Shown: one piece after another, positions 9,301 through 21,300 of the stretch
Layout of the letters: the number at the start of each line of letters is the position of its first letter
Position numbering within the stretch: the stretch's first letter is position 1
Assembly (NCBI GenBank): GCA_002699025.1
Contig: PABA01000150.1
Location: 1-47,219, forward strand
Source of the DNA: Sandaracinus sp.
GTDB taxonomy: Bacteria; Myxococcota_A; Polyangia; Polyangiales; Houyiibacteriaceae
Direction of reading: 5' to 3'
DNA length: 47,219 nt
Made by a program: the position numbers and the translations under genes
Notes under the pieces: generated by a model
What the model saw: only the letters and a program-made list of their open reading frames with translations
What the model was told of the DNA's origin: nothing
Databases searched by the model: none

Positions 9301-12300
9301 CCATCGACCGCGCCGGGAACGAGAGCACGGCGTCTCTGGTGGTCGATGTCATCGGCGACGAGGCGCCCGAGGTGGGCGTGGTGCGGAGCGACCGGGACAG
9401 CTACTTCCCGCGGGACGAGGTCGAGCTCGCCGTGCAGGGCCTGGACGACGTCGGCGTCGCGCGGATCGAGGTCGACTACCGGGTCGATGGAGCGCTCCGT
9501 CGATCGGTCGTTCACGACGTCGTGCCTCCGGCGCGGAACACGCAGCATTCCTTCACGCTCGACCTGGCCGAGCTCGCCCTGAGCAACGCGGACCACACGC
9601 TCCGGGCGGAGGTCCATGTGGTCGACACGCGCGGAGCGCGCTCGGACACCCACGTGGAGGAGGTCGTTGTCCGCGAGGACGTGAGCCCCCCTCTCGCCGC
9701 GCTGGTCGAGCCGACGCCGGGCGCGGAGCTCTACGTCGGGCAGAGCGTGGTATTCCGCTGGCGGGCCAACGACGAGTCGGGCATCGACCGGATCTCGTTG
9801 GGGCGCGGGGGCACCACGATCGTCGACGTCCGGCCGGACGGGCGCGTGGACGAGCGAAGCGTCTCCCACGTGGTGCCGGAAGGCGAGGAGCTCCGGCTCG
9901 ATCTGGTGGCCCGCGACGTCTTCGGGCGCGAGCAGACGACCGAGTGGGTCTACCCCGTGCGCACGGACGACCCGCCGGACGTGCGCATCGTGGCGCCGCC
10001 GTCCGGTGTGCGTCTGGTCGAGGGCGAGCCGTTCACGCTCTCCGCCGTGGTCACGGACGATCGGGACGTCGAGAGCGTCCGCTTCTTCGTGCGGCGGGGC
10101 GGCGTCCTGCTCGAGGAACACGTGCTCGCCGGGGACGAGCTCGAGCGCGCGATGGGCGCCGGGGGGCGTGTCTCGACCGGGCTGCGGGTGCCGCGGGAGT
10201 CGGACGCGGGCGAGCCCGCCGTGGCCGTGGGCGTGGCGGCGAGCGACGGGACGAGCAGCAGCGAGGCGCTCGCGGAGATCGACATCGTCGATGATCTCGA
10301 GGCGCCGGCGGTGCGCTTGAGCGACCCCGGGGGGGCGATCCGCGCCCGGGTCGGGGAGCGCGTGCTCGTGCGCGGCGTCGCGGAGGACGACACCTTCATC
10401 GACGCCATCCAGGCGCACCTCGAAGGTCCGGGCGGGCGCGTCGAGCTGCCCTGGGTGGAGCTTCGACGCGAGGACCGCCTCGAAGAGACGCGACGGCCCA
10501 ACCCGGACAGCTTCGGCTCGGAGGTGGTGGCGCAGCGCTTCTACTCGGACTTCGAGGGGCGCTTCGAGGTGCCGACTGATGGATCGGTCACGGAAGGCGA
10601 GCGCTGGGACCTGGTGATCGAGGTGCGGGACCGGGGCGTGACGACGACGCCCTCGCGGCCCGTGCCAATCACCATCGTGGGCGACGACGTGGCGCCGACC
10701 TTGGCCTTCCGCCGGCCGCGCGGGCCGCTGGCCGAGCGGCAGACGGTCGAGGGGCTCGTCGAGGCGAGCGACGATGTCGCGCTGGCAGACCTCCGGGTGT
10801 TCGTCGAGGGCGGCCCGGTGCTCGTGGAGGAGACGGGCCTCGACGTCGAGTGGCGCAACGTCGGCTTCGACCTGGTGGTGCCGGCCTGGGACGAGGCTGA
10901 CGAGAGCACGCAGCGGATCACGCTCGTCGCCGAGGCCACGGACGCGAGCGGCAACGAGGAGCGGCTCGTCGAGGTGCTCGAGGTGCGGCCGGACGAGGCG
11001 CCTCGGGTGCGGCTCGTGCGGTCGGCGCCGGAGACGGAGGTTGTGCGGGGCGGGCTGGCCTTCCACACGCTCGAGGGGGTCGACGACTTCCTCGGGGCCG
11101 GGCGGACGCGGCTCTTCCTGCAGAGCGTGCACACCTCGCTGCGCGGCGCCGGTGAGAGCGATGGGCGCACGGTGAGCGGGCACGCGGAGCTGCGCGACGA
11201 CGAGGTGCTTCCCTATGTCGACGTCGCCTACCCGGAGGCCGGCGGAACGGAGGCGCGGCTGCTGCTCGGAGGGCAGCCCTACCTCGCCAGCGCCGGGGAC
11301 GGCGTGCTCCGTGTCCACTCGCCCGGGGGCGGGAACACCCTGCGCCTCGAGGTGCCGGCGGGCTGGAGCGTCACCACCCGGACGCGGCTCCACCGGCTCT
11401 GCGACGGCTGCGCGTGCGAGGGCGTCGAGGAGATCGAGGGGGACGGCGATGTGGATCTCTCGGCCATCGGCACGGGCGTCTCCTACGCGGACGTGGAGTT
11501 CGTGGTGCGGGACGGCGCGGGCGAGGAGGTGGACTTCTTCCTTCGGCGGGTGCGCATCCACGGCGGGCGGGACGGCTCCCTCGGTTCGGTGACCGCCTAC
11601 GAGGCGGCCGGCGGGACGTCGCTGCCGGTGCGGCCGGCGGACTGGCTGATCCACGCCTTCGTGCGGGACGACGCCGCGGGCGGCGACGCGTTGGTGGCGT
11701 CCTTCCCGGCGGCGGCGACGGGGCAGGGCGAGCTGCTCCGGGCCTCCTTCGCGGTGCCCGTGCCCGCGGCCTTCGAGCTCGAGCAGCTCCGGGTCTTCGG
11801 CATGGCGGCGGACCGCTTCAGCGCGGAGCGGGCCCCCGTGCCGCTGGAGCTTCTCGACGCGCGGCCGGCGGTGGCCGACGAGGAGGCGCCGACGCTGGCG
11901 CGCATCACGCGACCGGCGAGCGGCGCGAGCGTCGTGCCGGGGCAGCGCCTGGACATCGCGGTGGCGGCCGAGGACGCGAGCGAAGGCATCGCGCGGGTGC
12001 AGATCCTCGACGGGGAGGGGCGCCTCCTGACCGAGACGGCCGGCGGCTATCGGCGCAGCGGCTTCGTGCTGCCCTACGAGGTGCCCGCGGAGTTCACGGG
12101 CGGGCGCCTGGAGCTGCGCGCGGTGGTGGAGGACTTCGCGGGGCGCACGGCCACCGACGAGATCGCGCTGCCGATCCAGCCGAATCTCCCACCGGAGCTG
12201 GTCTTCGAAGTCTTCGCCAGTGAGCGCGTCGCGGGCGAGTGGGGGCAGTACCTCACGTCGCCCACGCGCCTGAACCAGGGCGAGTTCTGGGTGGCGCAGG

Positions 12301-15300
12301 GCGGCGAGTTCGAGATGCGCTTCCGGGTGGCCGACGACGCGGCTATCGAGCGCTTCGAGGTGTGGCGGCTGGACCCCGTGGGGAGCCGGGTCGAGCCGGT
12401 GCTCTTCGAGGAAGTGGTGGCGACCGCCTGTCCGCTCGACCCGGTTCGAGAGCGGAGCTTCGCGCCCCGGCTGCTCTTCGATCGACTGGCCTCGACGCAG
12501 TACGAGGTGGTCGCCGTCGACGCGCTCGGGCAGGAGCAGACGCGACGGGTGCTGCTCCACCCGCGCGAGAACGTGGCGCCGGAGATCCGGATCACCACGC
12601 CCAGCGAGGGACAGCTGGTGGCGGCGGGGACCTTCCGCATCCAGGTCGGCCTGCTCATGGTCGACGACCGGCCGCTCGACCCGGCGGACGTCGAGGTCTT
12701 CGCGAACGGCGTGCGGCTCGGTCGGGTCGCCTTCGAGGACCGGCTCGACGAGACGGTGGCGGCGGAGGCGGCGCTGGGGTCGATCTACGACGCGCTCGAG
12801 GCGAAGTACTCGGCGGAGGTGGCCGCGGATCTGGCGCGCGAGGGTCAGCCGAACCTCTTCTCGGGGACCTACGTCTTCGAGGTGCCGCCGGGGCTGGCGC
12901 GCGGGTCAGAGGAGATCACGCTGACCGCGTCGGTGCGCGACTCGGAGGAGGCCCTCGGGCGCGATCAGGTGCGCCTGCTCGTCGCGCCGGACGACATCAA
13001 CCCGGAGGTCGCGATCCTCGAGCCGGAACCGGGCTTCGGGCCGCACGAGAACACGGATTTTCCGGTGCGTTTCCGGGCCTACGACAACGTCAAGGTCGAG
13101 CAGCTCGAGGTCTATCAGACCTTCGCCGTGCGCCAGCCGGACGGCGCCTACCTGCGGCGCCCCTACGAGGCGCCCGTGCGCACCATCGGCGGGATCGAGA
13201 GCGAGGACTTCGAGCCGCTCAGCACGCTCAACGTGGACACGCCCGAGTACGTGCAGCGGGTCGTCGTCCCGCGCATCCCGGAGCTCGGCGCCTTCTGGCC
13301 GGGCGTACCGGTCGTGGATGGGACCCGCTTCGACGTGTGGGTGCGCGTGGTGGCCCGGGACGGCGCCGGCAACGCGCGGGAACGGGAGCTCAGCTTCCCG
13401 GTGCGGGTGGACGAGCGGCCGGTGCTCGACGTGGTCGAGCCGCTCCCCGGGGCGCGGGTCGTCGAGGGCAGCCCGCTCACGGTCAACGTCAACGCCTTCG
13501 ACGACGTGGGCATCGACTCGGTGCGGCTGGTCGCCGTTCACGGGACCACCGGCGCCGAGGTGGCCGACCTCCAGCTGCGGGCCGGGCCCTTCCAGTTCGG
13601 TGTGGACGTGCCCGCCTTCGACGAGGCGGACCCGGCGCAGAACCGGCTGACGCTGCATCTCGAGGCCATCGACGAGTATGGCGCCGCGACGGGCGACCTG
13701 GATCAGCATCGGGCGCTCGAGACCGTGACCGTGGAGATCGTCCGCGACGAGCCGCCGACGGTGGTGATCGGCGCGCCCGCGGATGGCTCGCGGATCACCG
13801 AGGGGGAGGGCCTCTTGGTGCAGGTCAACGCCGTGGACGACATCGGGGTCGACCGGGTGACGCTCGAGGTCGCCGGGCTGCTGGAGGGGGACCGGGCCTT
13901 CGTCGACGCGACCTTCCCCTACGAGTTCCTGGTGCCGGTGCCCTACGGGCAGGCCGGGCGGGACCTCGTGCTCACGGCGGACGTGACCGAGCGGACGCTC
14001 CTCGGTGAGGGGCGGACGCGGGAGACGGTCCGGCCGGTGACCGTGCACGTCGACCGCGACGAGCAGGCGCCGGCGATCACCATGCTGGCGCCGGCCGCGG
14101 CGGGCGCGGTGGCGGTCGAGGGGCGCGAGCTCCGCTTCGCCGCCGAGGTGCTCGACGACGTCGAGGTCTCGCTGGTAGAGGCGGCCCTCTTCGCGGACGC
14201 GAACGCGGACGGCGCCTTCTCGCCGGCGGAGGAGGTGGCCGTGCGCTTCCTCCGGACGCCGCCCTACCTGGGCACCTTCCCGGTGGGGACCATCGCCGAG
14301 TACGGCGGCGAGGGCTTCGCGGGCGACACGATGGCGCTCCTGGTGGAGCTGCGCGCGCGGGACGGCGCCGGCAACCTCTCGAGCGAGCGCCGGACGGTGA
14401 CCTTGCGGCGCAACCAGCCGCCCCAGGTGGAGGCCATCCAGGTGCTCGACCGGCGCGGCTTCAACCTCGGGCTCGGCCTCGACGAGCTGACCGAGGGGCG
14501 CGAGGTGGTGCTGAACGTGGTCGCGCGGGACCTCGAGGTCGGCGTGGACTCGGCGCGGCTCTACGTCGGGCTCGGGGACGGGACGCCGCTCGAGGAGTTC
14601 GCGCTCTTGGGCGAGGACGCGGCGCAGCCCTTCCAGTTCCAGTATCGCGTGCCGCCCGGGCGGGCCGGGGAGTCGCTCCGCTTCTACGCAGACGCGCTCG
14701 ACGTGGACGGGCTGCGCTCGGAGCGCTCGGGCGAGCGGCGCTTCACCATCGTGGAGGACGCGCCGCCGACGGCGACCATCCTGCGGCCGGTGGGCGACGA
14801 CGCCGTGGTCATCGACGGCATGGACATCGTCGTCGACGTGGAGGCGCGGGACGACCTCGGCGCCGAGGGCATCGACCGGGTGGTCTTCTACGTGGACGGG
14901 ACGCCCGCGTACACGGCCTACGACCCGGCCAGCGTGACGGATGGCCTCGCAGCGGCGGAGAGCGTCTACCGGGCCACGTTCCACCCGCCGGACGGAACGG
15001 CGGGCATCGAGGTCTTCGCCGTGGCCTACGACCGGCTCGGGCAGGCGGGGCAGTCCGAGACGGTCATCATCGGGACCATCGCCGACACGGTGGAGCCGGA
15101 CGTCGACGTGCTCTCGCCGGCGCCGGGGCAGATCCTCACGGCCGGGCAGCCCCTCGATCTCGAGGTCGCCGTGCGGGACATCGGCGTGCTCGAGGAGCGG
15201 CGGGTGAGCGTGGCGCTCGCTCGAGAGATGCAGGACCCGGAGAGCGGCGAGTGGGTGCTGCTGGCCGAGGTGGAGGACTTCGAGCTCGGGCTGCGTTCGG

Positions 15301-18300
15301 ACGCGAGCGATCCGGAGGACGCCTACTACGTCTACGGGGCGACGGTCATCGACGGGGCGCTCCTCGCGCGCACCGATGGCCGGAACGAGCGGGTGCGGGC
15401 GGTCACGACCGTCGCGACCCCCGAGCACACGGTGGTCTCGCGCTCGACGCACGAGGTGGGCCTGCCCGTGGCCGAGCGCGTCTACCCGGCGCCGGGGGAC
15501 GCGAGCGCCCCGACCCCGCAGAGTCTCGCGCGCGGGACCCTCGTGACGGCGGCCGCGCAGTTCCGCAGCGTCGATCGCGAAGGCGCGCTGGTCGGGGCCT
15601 GGTCGACGACCGACCCGCTCAGCCACGAGACCGGGCTCGGTCTCGCGCCGGTGGCCTCGAGCCTGCCCGCGACGGGCATCTTCCTGGCCGAGGCCCACGC
15701 GACGGTCTCGGACGGGGTGGGCAACGGCTACGTCTTCGACGAGCTCGCCGTTTCGGACGTGTTCCGCGGGACCATCGGGGAGCTCCACGCGGACGCGAGC
15801 TTCGTGATCGCGGGCAAGAGCGGCCGCATCCCCGGGCTCCCCGTGCCGCCGGCCGATGGACCGGTCGGGGAGGCCTGGCGGGGTCTCGCCGAGGCGGCGC
15901 CCCACGCCGAGGCGCATCTCGAAAGCGACGGGGGTGAGCTCCTGCTCTTCGCCGTGCAGGACGGGCCCGAGTCCTTCGGCGTGCCCTACACGCTGATCGG
16001 CCGCGTCGAGCTGCCCTACGCGGACGTCTACGGCGTCGCGCGCAAGGACGACCTGGCGCTGGTGGCCAACGGGCACGGCGGGGTGCAGGTGGTCGACATC
16101 AGCGAGCTGAGCGCGCCCTATCGAGTCGGCTACATCCAGCCGAGCGGCTTCGCGCGGGACGTCGCGGTGGCCGGGTCCTACGCCTTCATCGCCGCCTCGA
16201 CCGAGGGGCTGGTGGTGGCCGACCTGTCGGACCCGACGATGCCGATCGTGGCCTCGGTCGACACCTTCGGCGTGGCCAACCGGGTCTTCCTCGAGGGGGA
16301 CCGCGCCTACGTGACGGCGATGGCCGGCGAGGGGCGGGCGAGCGAGGTCTCCGTGGTCGACGTGCGCGACCCCTTCCGGCCGGAGCTCGTCCGCACCATC
16401 GACCTGCTGTCGCCGCGGCCGGACCGGGTCGAAGACGGCGCTTACGACGTGACCGTCTCGGGCGGGAAGGCCTTCGTCACCGTCCACCGCTCGGATCAGG
16501 AGGACCGGCCCTCCGAGTCCCTGCTCGAGATCGTCGACCTCGCCTCGCTCGAGGACCCGACGCTGGACGCGACGGTGCCGAGCGTGATCCACGACGCGCC
16601 GAGCTTCGGCGACGTGGGCCCGCGCGGCGTGACGATCGCCCGTGGCGCCGTACACGTGGCGGCGGGGACGCGGGGTCTCGCCCGCGTGGAGCTGCCTTCC
16701 CTGAGCGTCGTGGACCACAGCCCGGCGGCCGACGCCGAGGCCGTGTCCACGGAGGTCGAGCTCGTGCGCCTGGAGCTGAGCTCCGCGCTCCCGGCGGATG
16801 CGGCGCTCCGGGACGCGCTCCGCGTGCAGCCCCTCGACCCGACGATGGGCGAAGACGTGCTCGACGCGCACTTCGAGGTGGGCTTCGGCACCCGGGGCGG
16901 CGAGGAGGCGCGGCGCATCGTCGAGCTCCGGCGCCGGCCCGGGACGGCCCTCGACCCGGCGACGCCCTACTACGTGACGGTCACGGCGGGTCTGACCCCT
17001 GTGAGCGGGCTGCCGCTCGCGCGGGACTACGTCTTCCGTTTCGACACGTCGCGTGCCGGCGCGGCGACCCCTCCCCAGATCGTCGAGGTCTCGCCAGCTA
17101 CCGGGAGCATCGCCGGCGGGACGCCGCTGGTGGTGTGCGGCGAGGGTTTCGGGGACGCGCCGGAGCTCCGCATCGGCGGGCAGCCGCACGCGGTGGAGGC
17201 CATCGTGCCCGCTGGGTCCGAGGGGCCCGGCTCGCCGCCCTGCGACCAGCTCTGGACGCACACGCTCCCGAACGACGCCGGACCGGCTGCGGTCGAGGTG
17301 GAGAACGCCGCGGGGCTGCGGGACCAGCGCCTCGGCGCCTTCGTCTACGTCGACGAGCTGCAGATCTCGTTCATCGACCCGGCGGTGGTACGCGTGGCCC
17401 AGGTCGGCGCTGGCGAGGAGGTCCGCGTGGTGGGCTACGGCTTCCACGAGGGCGTCGCGCTTCGGGCCTGGCCGGCGGGCGCGCCCGAGGCCTTCGTGGA
17501 GGTCGACACGGCGGACCCGGAGCTCTTGCTCGACAGCGCCGAGGCCATGCGCTGGACCGTGCCGGACTTCGGCGGCGACCACCGCGGCTTCGTGGACGTC
17601 CAAGTGCTGGACCGCGACGGGGGCTCCTTCCTGCTCCCGAACGGGCTCTTCTACGGGCGGCTCCAGGTCGACCACCGGATCGACAGCGGCTCGAGCGCCA
17701 TCCCGGACGCGAACCGGCTCCCGCCCGGCGTCATCGCCGACCTGGAGGTCGACGAGGAGCTGGGGCTCGTCTACGTGCTCGGCCGCGCCGTCCACGAGGG
17801 GCGGACGCTCGCGGCCCCCGGCTACCTCTCGCTGGTGCGCTACGACCCGGCGTCGATCGAGGACGCCGCGCCCATGCACGGGCTCGGCTACTACAACACG
17901 CCCGCCGAGCTCGAGCCGCGCGCCCTCGCGCTGGGGCCCGAGCACGTCTACGTCACGGCCGGCAGCCACGACGTGGCGGACGTCGAGAGCGAGTACGCCG
18001 GGCGTGAGTGGCTCCTGGTCTACGACCGGGAGCTGAGCATCCCGGGGACCGTGCCAGGCGCGCCCTCGGAGGATCGCCAGTTCGTCTTCGCGCTCCCGCT
18101 GCCGGAGGGCGAGCCGCCGCTCGAGCTCGAGGTCGCGGACGACCTGCTCGTGGCGACGGTCGACGACGAGGCCGTCTACGTCTTCAGCCTCGCCGACCCG
18201 GCCCGTCCGACGTTGGTGCGGCGCCTCGAGGAGGTGACCTTCGACGGCTACCCGCAGCGGCTTCGGCCCATGTCGGCGCATGTGCGTGGCGAGACGCTCT

Positions 18301-21300
18301 ACGTCGGCCGCTACGGCCGGCCCGGGACGCCGCGGGTGGTGGCCTACGACCTCGTGCGGCCGAACCTGCCCGTGGTGGGTGGATTCACGCCCTCGGGGGC
18401 CGCGCTGCCGAACGACCGCTTCTTCCCGCGGGCCTACCTGAGGGGTCAGACCACCTTCGTGGCGTCGACGAACACCCTCGACGCGCGCGTCTTCGACTTC
18501 GAGGCGCCGGCCGCCGGGCGGCTCCTCGGCGAGTACGCGCCGCGGGGGTTCCGCGTGGCCCGCCTCGCCCGGTCGTTCGACATGGACGCGATGACCGGCC
18601 TCGCGGCGGTCGCTTCGCTCGACGGAGACCCGCCGCCCGTCAGCTATCTCTCCCTCTTCGACCCATCGCGCCCGAGCGAGGTCGGCCTCCTCGATGCGGT
18701 CCGCGTGGACGACCTGCTCGTGCACCAGATGGCCCTCTCGGACGACGGCCTGCTGGTGGCGGCCTCGGGGGAGCAGCTCCTCTTCGCGCGGACCTTCATC
18801 GACGACCTGGCGGGCTCGAGGCCGCAGGCCGGCGAGCGGGGCGTGCCGCCCGAGGAGCCCGTCCGCCTCGCCTTCACCCAGCCGGTCGAGCTCGCGGCCC
18901 TCGGCCCCTACGTCGAGCTCGTCGAACGCGACGGAACGGCCAGCGGCGTCCCCGTGCCCACCACGCTCTCGGTGGACCCGGCGAACCCGCGCGTGCTCCT
19001 CATGACGCCCAGCGCGGGGCTCCGCGGCGACGCCTCGTACGAGGTGCGCCTCTCGGCGGAGGTGGGGAGCCGGCGCTCGCAGGGCCTCTTCGCTCACGCC
19101 ATCCCCTTCGAGACCGCGTCCACGACCGGCGCGCGCCCGGAGCTCGTGGACGTGACCCCGAGCGCCCTCGAGACGTCGGGTGGCCGGATCGAAGTGCGCG
19201 TGCGCGGCGCGCAGGATCCGAGCTTCCGGGTGGGCGGTCAGCCGGCGAGCGTCGTCGAGAGCACGGCGCTCGGGGACGGAGTGACGCGCTTCGTGCTCGA
19301 GGTGCCGGCGCAGCTCCCCGGCCCCGCCGCGGTCGAGGTGGAGAACGGCGGCGGCCAGCGGGCACAGCGGCTCGGAGCGGTGCGCTTCCTCGCCCCGCTC
19401 CGGCTCACGGGCCTCAGCCCGGACCGCGGCTCCGTGAACGGTGGGACCCCCGTGACCATCCGCGGCGAGGGCTTCCGGCCCGGCGAGGTGGAGGTCGCGT
19501 TCGGGGGCTTCGAGGTCGCCGAGGGAGACCTCCGCGTGCTCGACGGGGAGACGCTCGAGGTGCTCACCCCGCCCGGGCTGCTCGGCCCGGTGACCGTGAC
19601 GGTGACCCTGGCGAGCGGGCAGGTCGGGAGCCTGGTGGACGCCTACGAGTACCTGCAGCCGCTCCAGGCGGAGATCGGCTTCGGGGTCGGAACCATCTAC
19701 GACATGGTGCTCGACCCGACGGGGACCTACGCGGTGGCCGCCGCCGGGCGCGCCGGCGTGCTCGTCATCGACGTGGACGCCTCGCGCTACTCCGAGCGCG
19801 ACGAGGCGGACCTCCGCGGCACCATCGACGAGGACGGGGACGGGACGGACGACCGGATCGTCGCGCGCGTACCCGTGCCAGGCGTGGCGCTGGGCGTCGA
19901 CACCTACTTCGAGCGCGGCGTGGATCGGGTCCTGGTGAGCGGCATGACCGAGAGCTACGACGGCTCCGGCGCCCTCGACCACACGGACGCGCACCTCTGG
20001 GTGATCGGCTTCGATCCCCTCGACGTCGGCTCGACGAGCCTGATCGACACGCTGCCGCTCCAGGGCGCGAGCTTCGCGCGCGGGATCGACGCCGAGGGCG
20101 GGCGGGCGCTCGTCGCGCAGGCCGAGGGCGGCCTGGGCCTCGTGGACATCCACCTGGCCGGCGAGGCCTACCGCACCGCGTCCGCGGCGCTGCCGGTTGG
20201 GCATACGGCCCTCGACGCGTTGCGGCTCCCGGCGGAGGGCGGCGCGTCCGAGCGCTACCTGGTGGCCGCGGGCCTCTACGACGTGGCCGAGAACGCCCTC
20301 GTCGACGAGCTCGACCCGAGCACCGGCGGCTTCTACGTGCTCGAGAACGACGTGGGCACCGGGTTCCGCGTCGTCGGGAGCGTGCCGGTGCCGAGCAGCC
20401 GCATCGCCGTGCGCGGGCACCATGCCTTCCTCGCGGCCGGCCGCGCCGGCGTCGTGGTCGTGGACCTCTCCGTGCTCGGCGCGCCGCGGGTGGTGCGCCG
20501 CATCGAGGGCCTCGGCACGGTCTACGACGTCTCCCTCGACGGCCACCTGCTCTACGTGGCGCTCGGGGAGGGCGGCATCGCCACCCTCGACGTGACGGAC
20601 CCGACCGCGCCCCTCCGCGGCGAGGGCATGGAGGTGGCCGATGGCGATGTGCGCGCGGTCCTCGGCTCGAGCTACGCGGGCATCGGTGGCGGCGCGGGGG
20701 TGGTGCAGGTCAGCCCCGACTCGGTCTTGAAGGTGGCGCGCGTCGACCCGACGAGCCGCATCCTCGACCGGGACGCGCTCGGCCGGGAGCGGGTCATCGT
20801 CCGCTTCAACAAGGCCATCGACCTCTGGGCGCCGAACGAGGGGCGCTTCTCGCTGCTCCGCGGAGACGGCAGCGAGCTGTCGAGCGACCTCGAGATCGTG
20901 AACAACGACGCCATCCTCACGCTGCGACCCGGCCACGGGCTCGCGGTCGGGGAGCCCGTGATCGTGCGGATCGCCGCGGGGGTGGAGTCCGTCAAGCCGG
21001 TGGCCGACGGGGAGTACCTCACGCTCTACACGCTCGCGCGCGAGCAGCGCGTCGAGCTCACGTACCGCGGCGCGCGACCGAACCCGGTGGAGCTCGACGC
21101 CGTGGTGCCGCGCCGCGTGCCGCAGGATCGGGAGGCGCTGATCACCGTGTCCGGACTCGGGATCCCGCTCGAGCCGGACCGCATCCGCGTCTACGTGGGC
21201 GGCCTCGAGGGCATGGTGGAGTCCGTCGAGAGCTCGGACGAGGACGAGCGGGCGGCCGTGGTGACGGCGCGGCTGCTGCCGATCCCGACGCCGGGCCAGT

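Noticed and set aside
5931-12560. Minus-strand open frame of 2,209 codons covering the divergent region and start of the giant gene
   Set aside because: It is again the phase-aligned antisense frame, of low complexity (R, H, E, D, L), and it would run through the promoter region.
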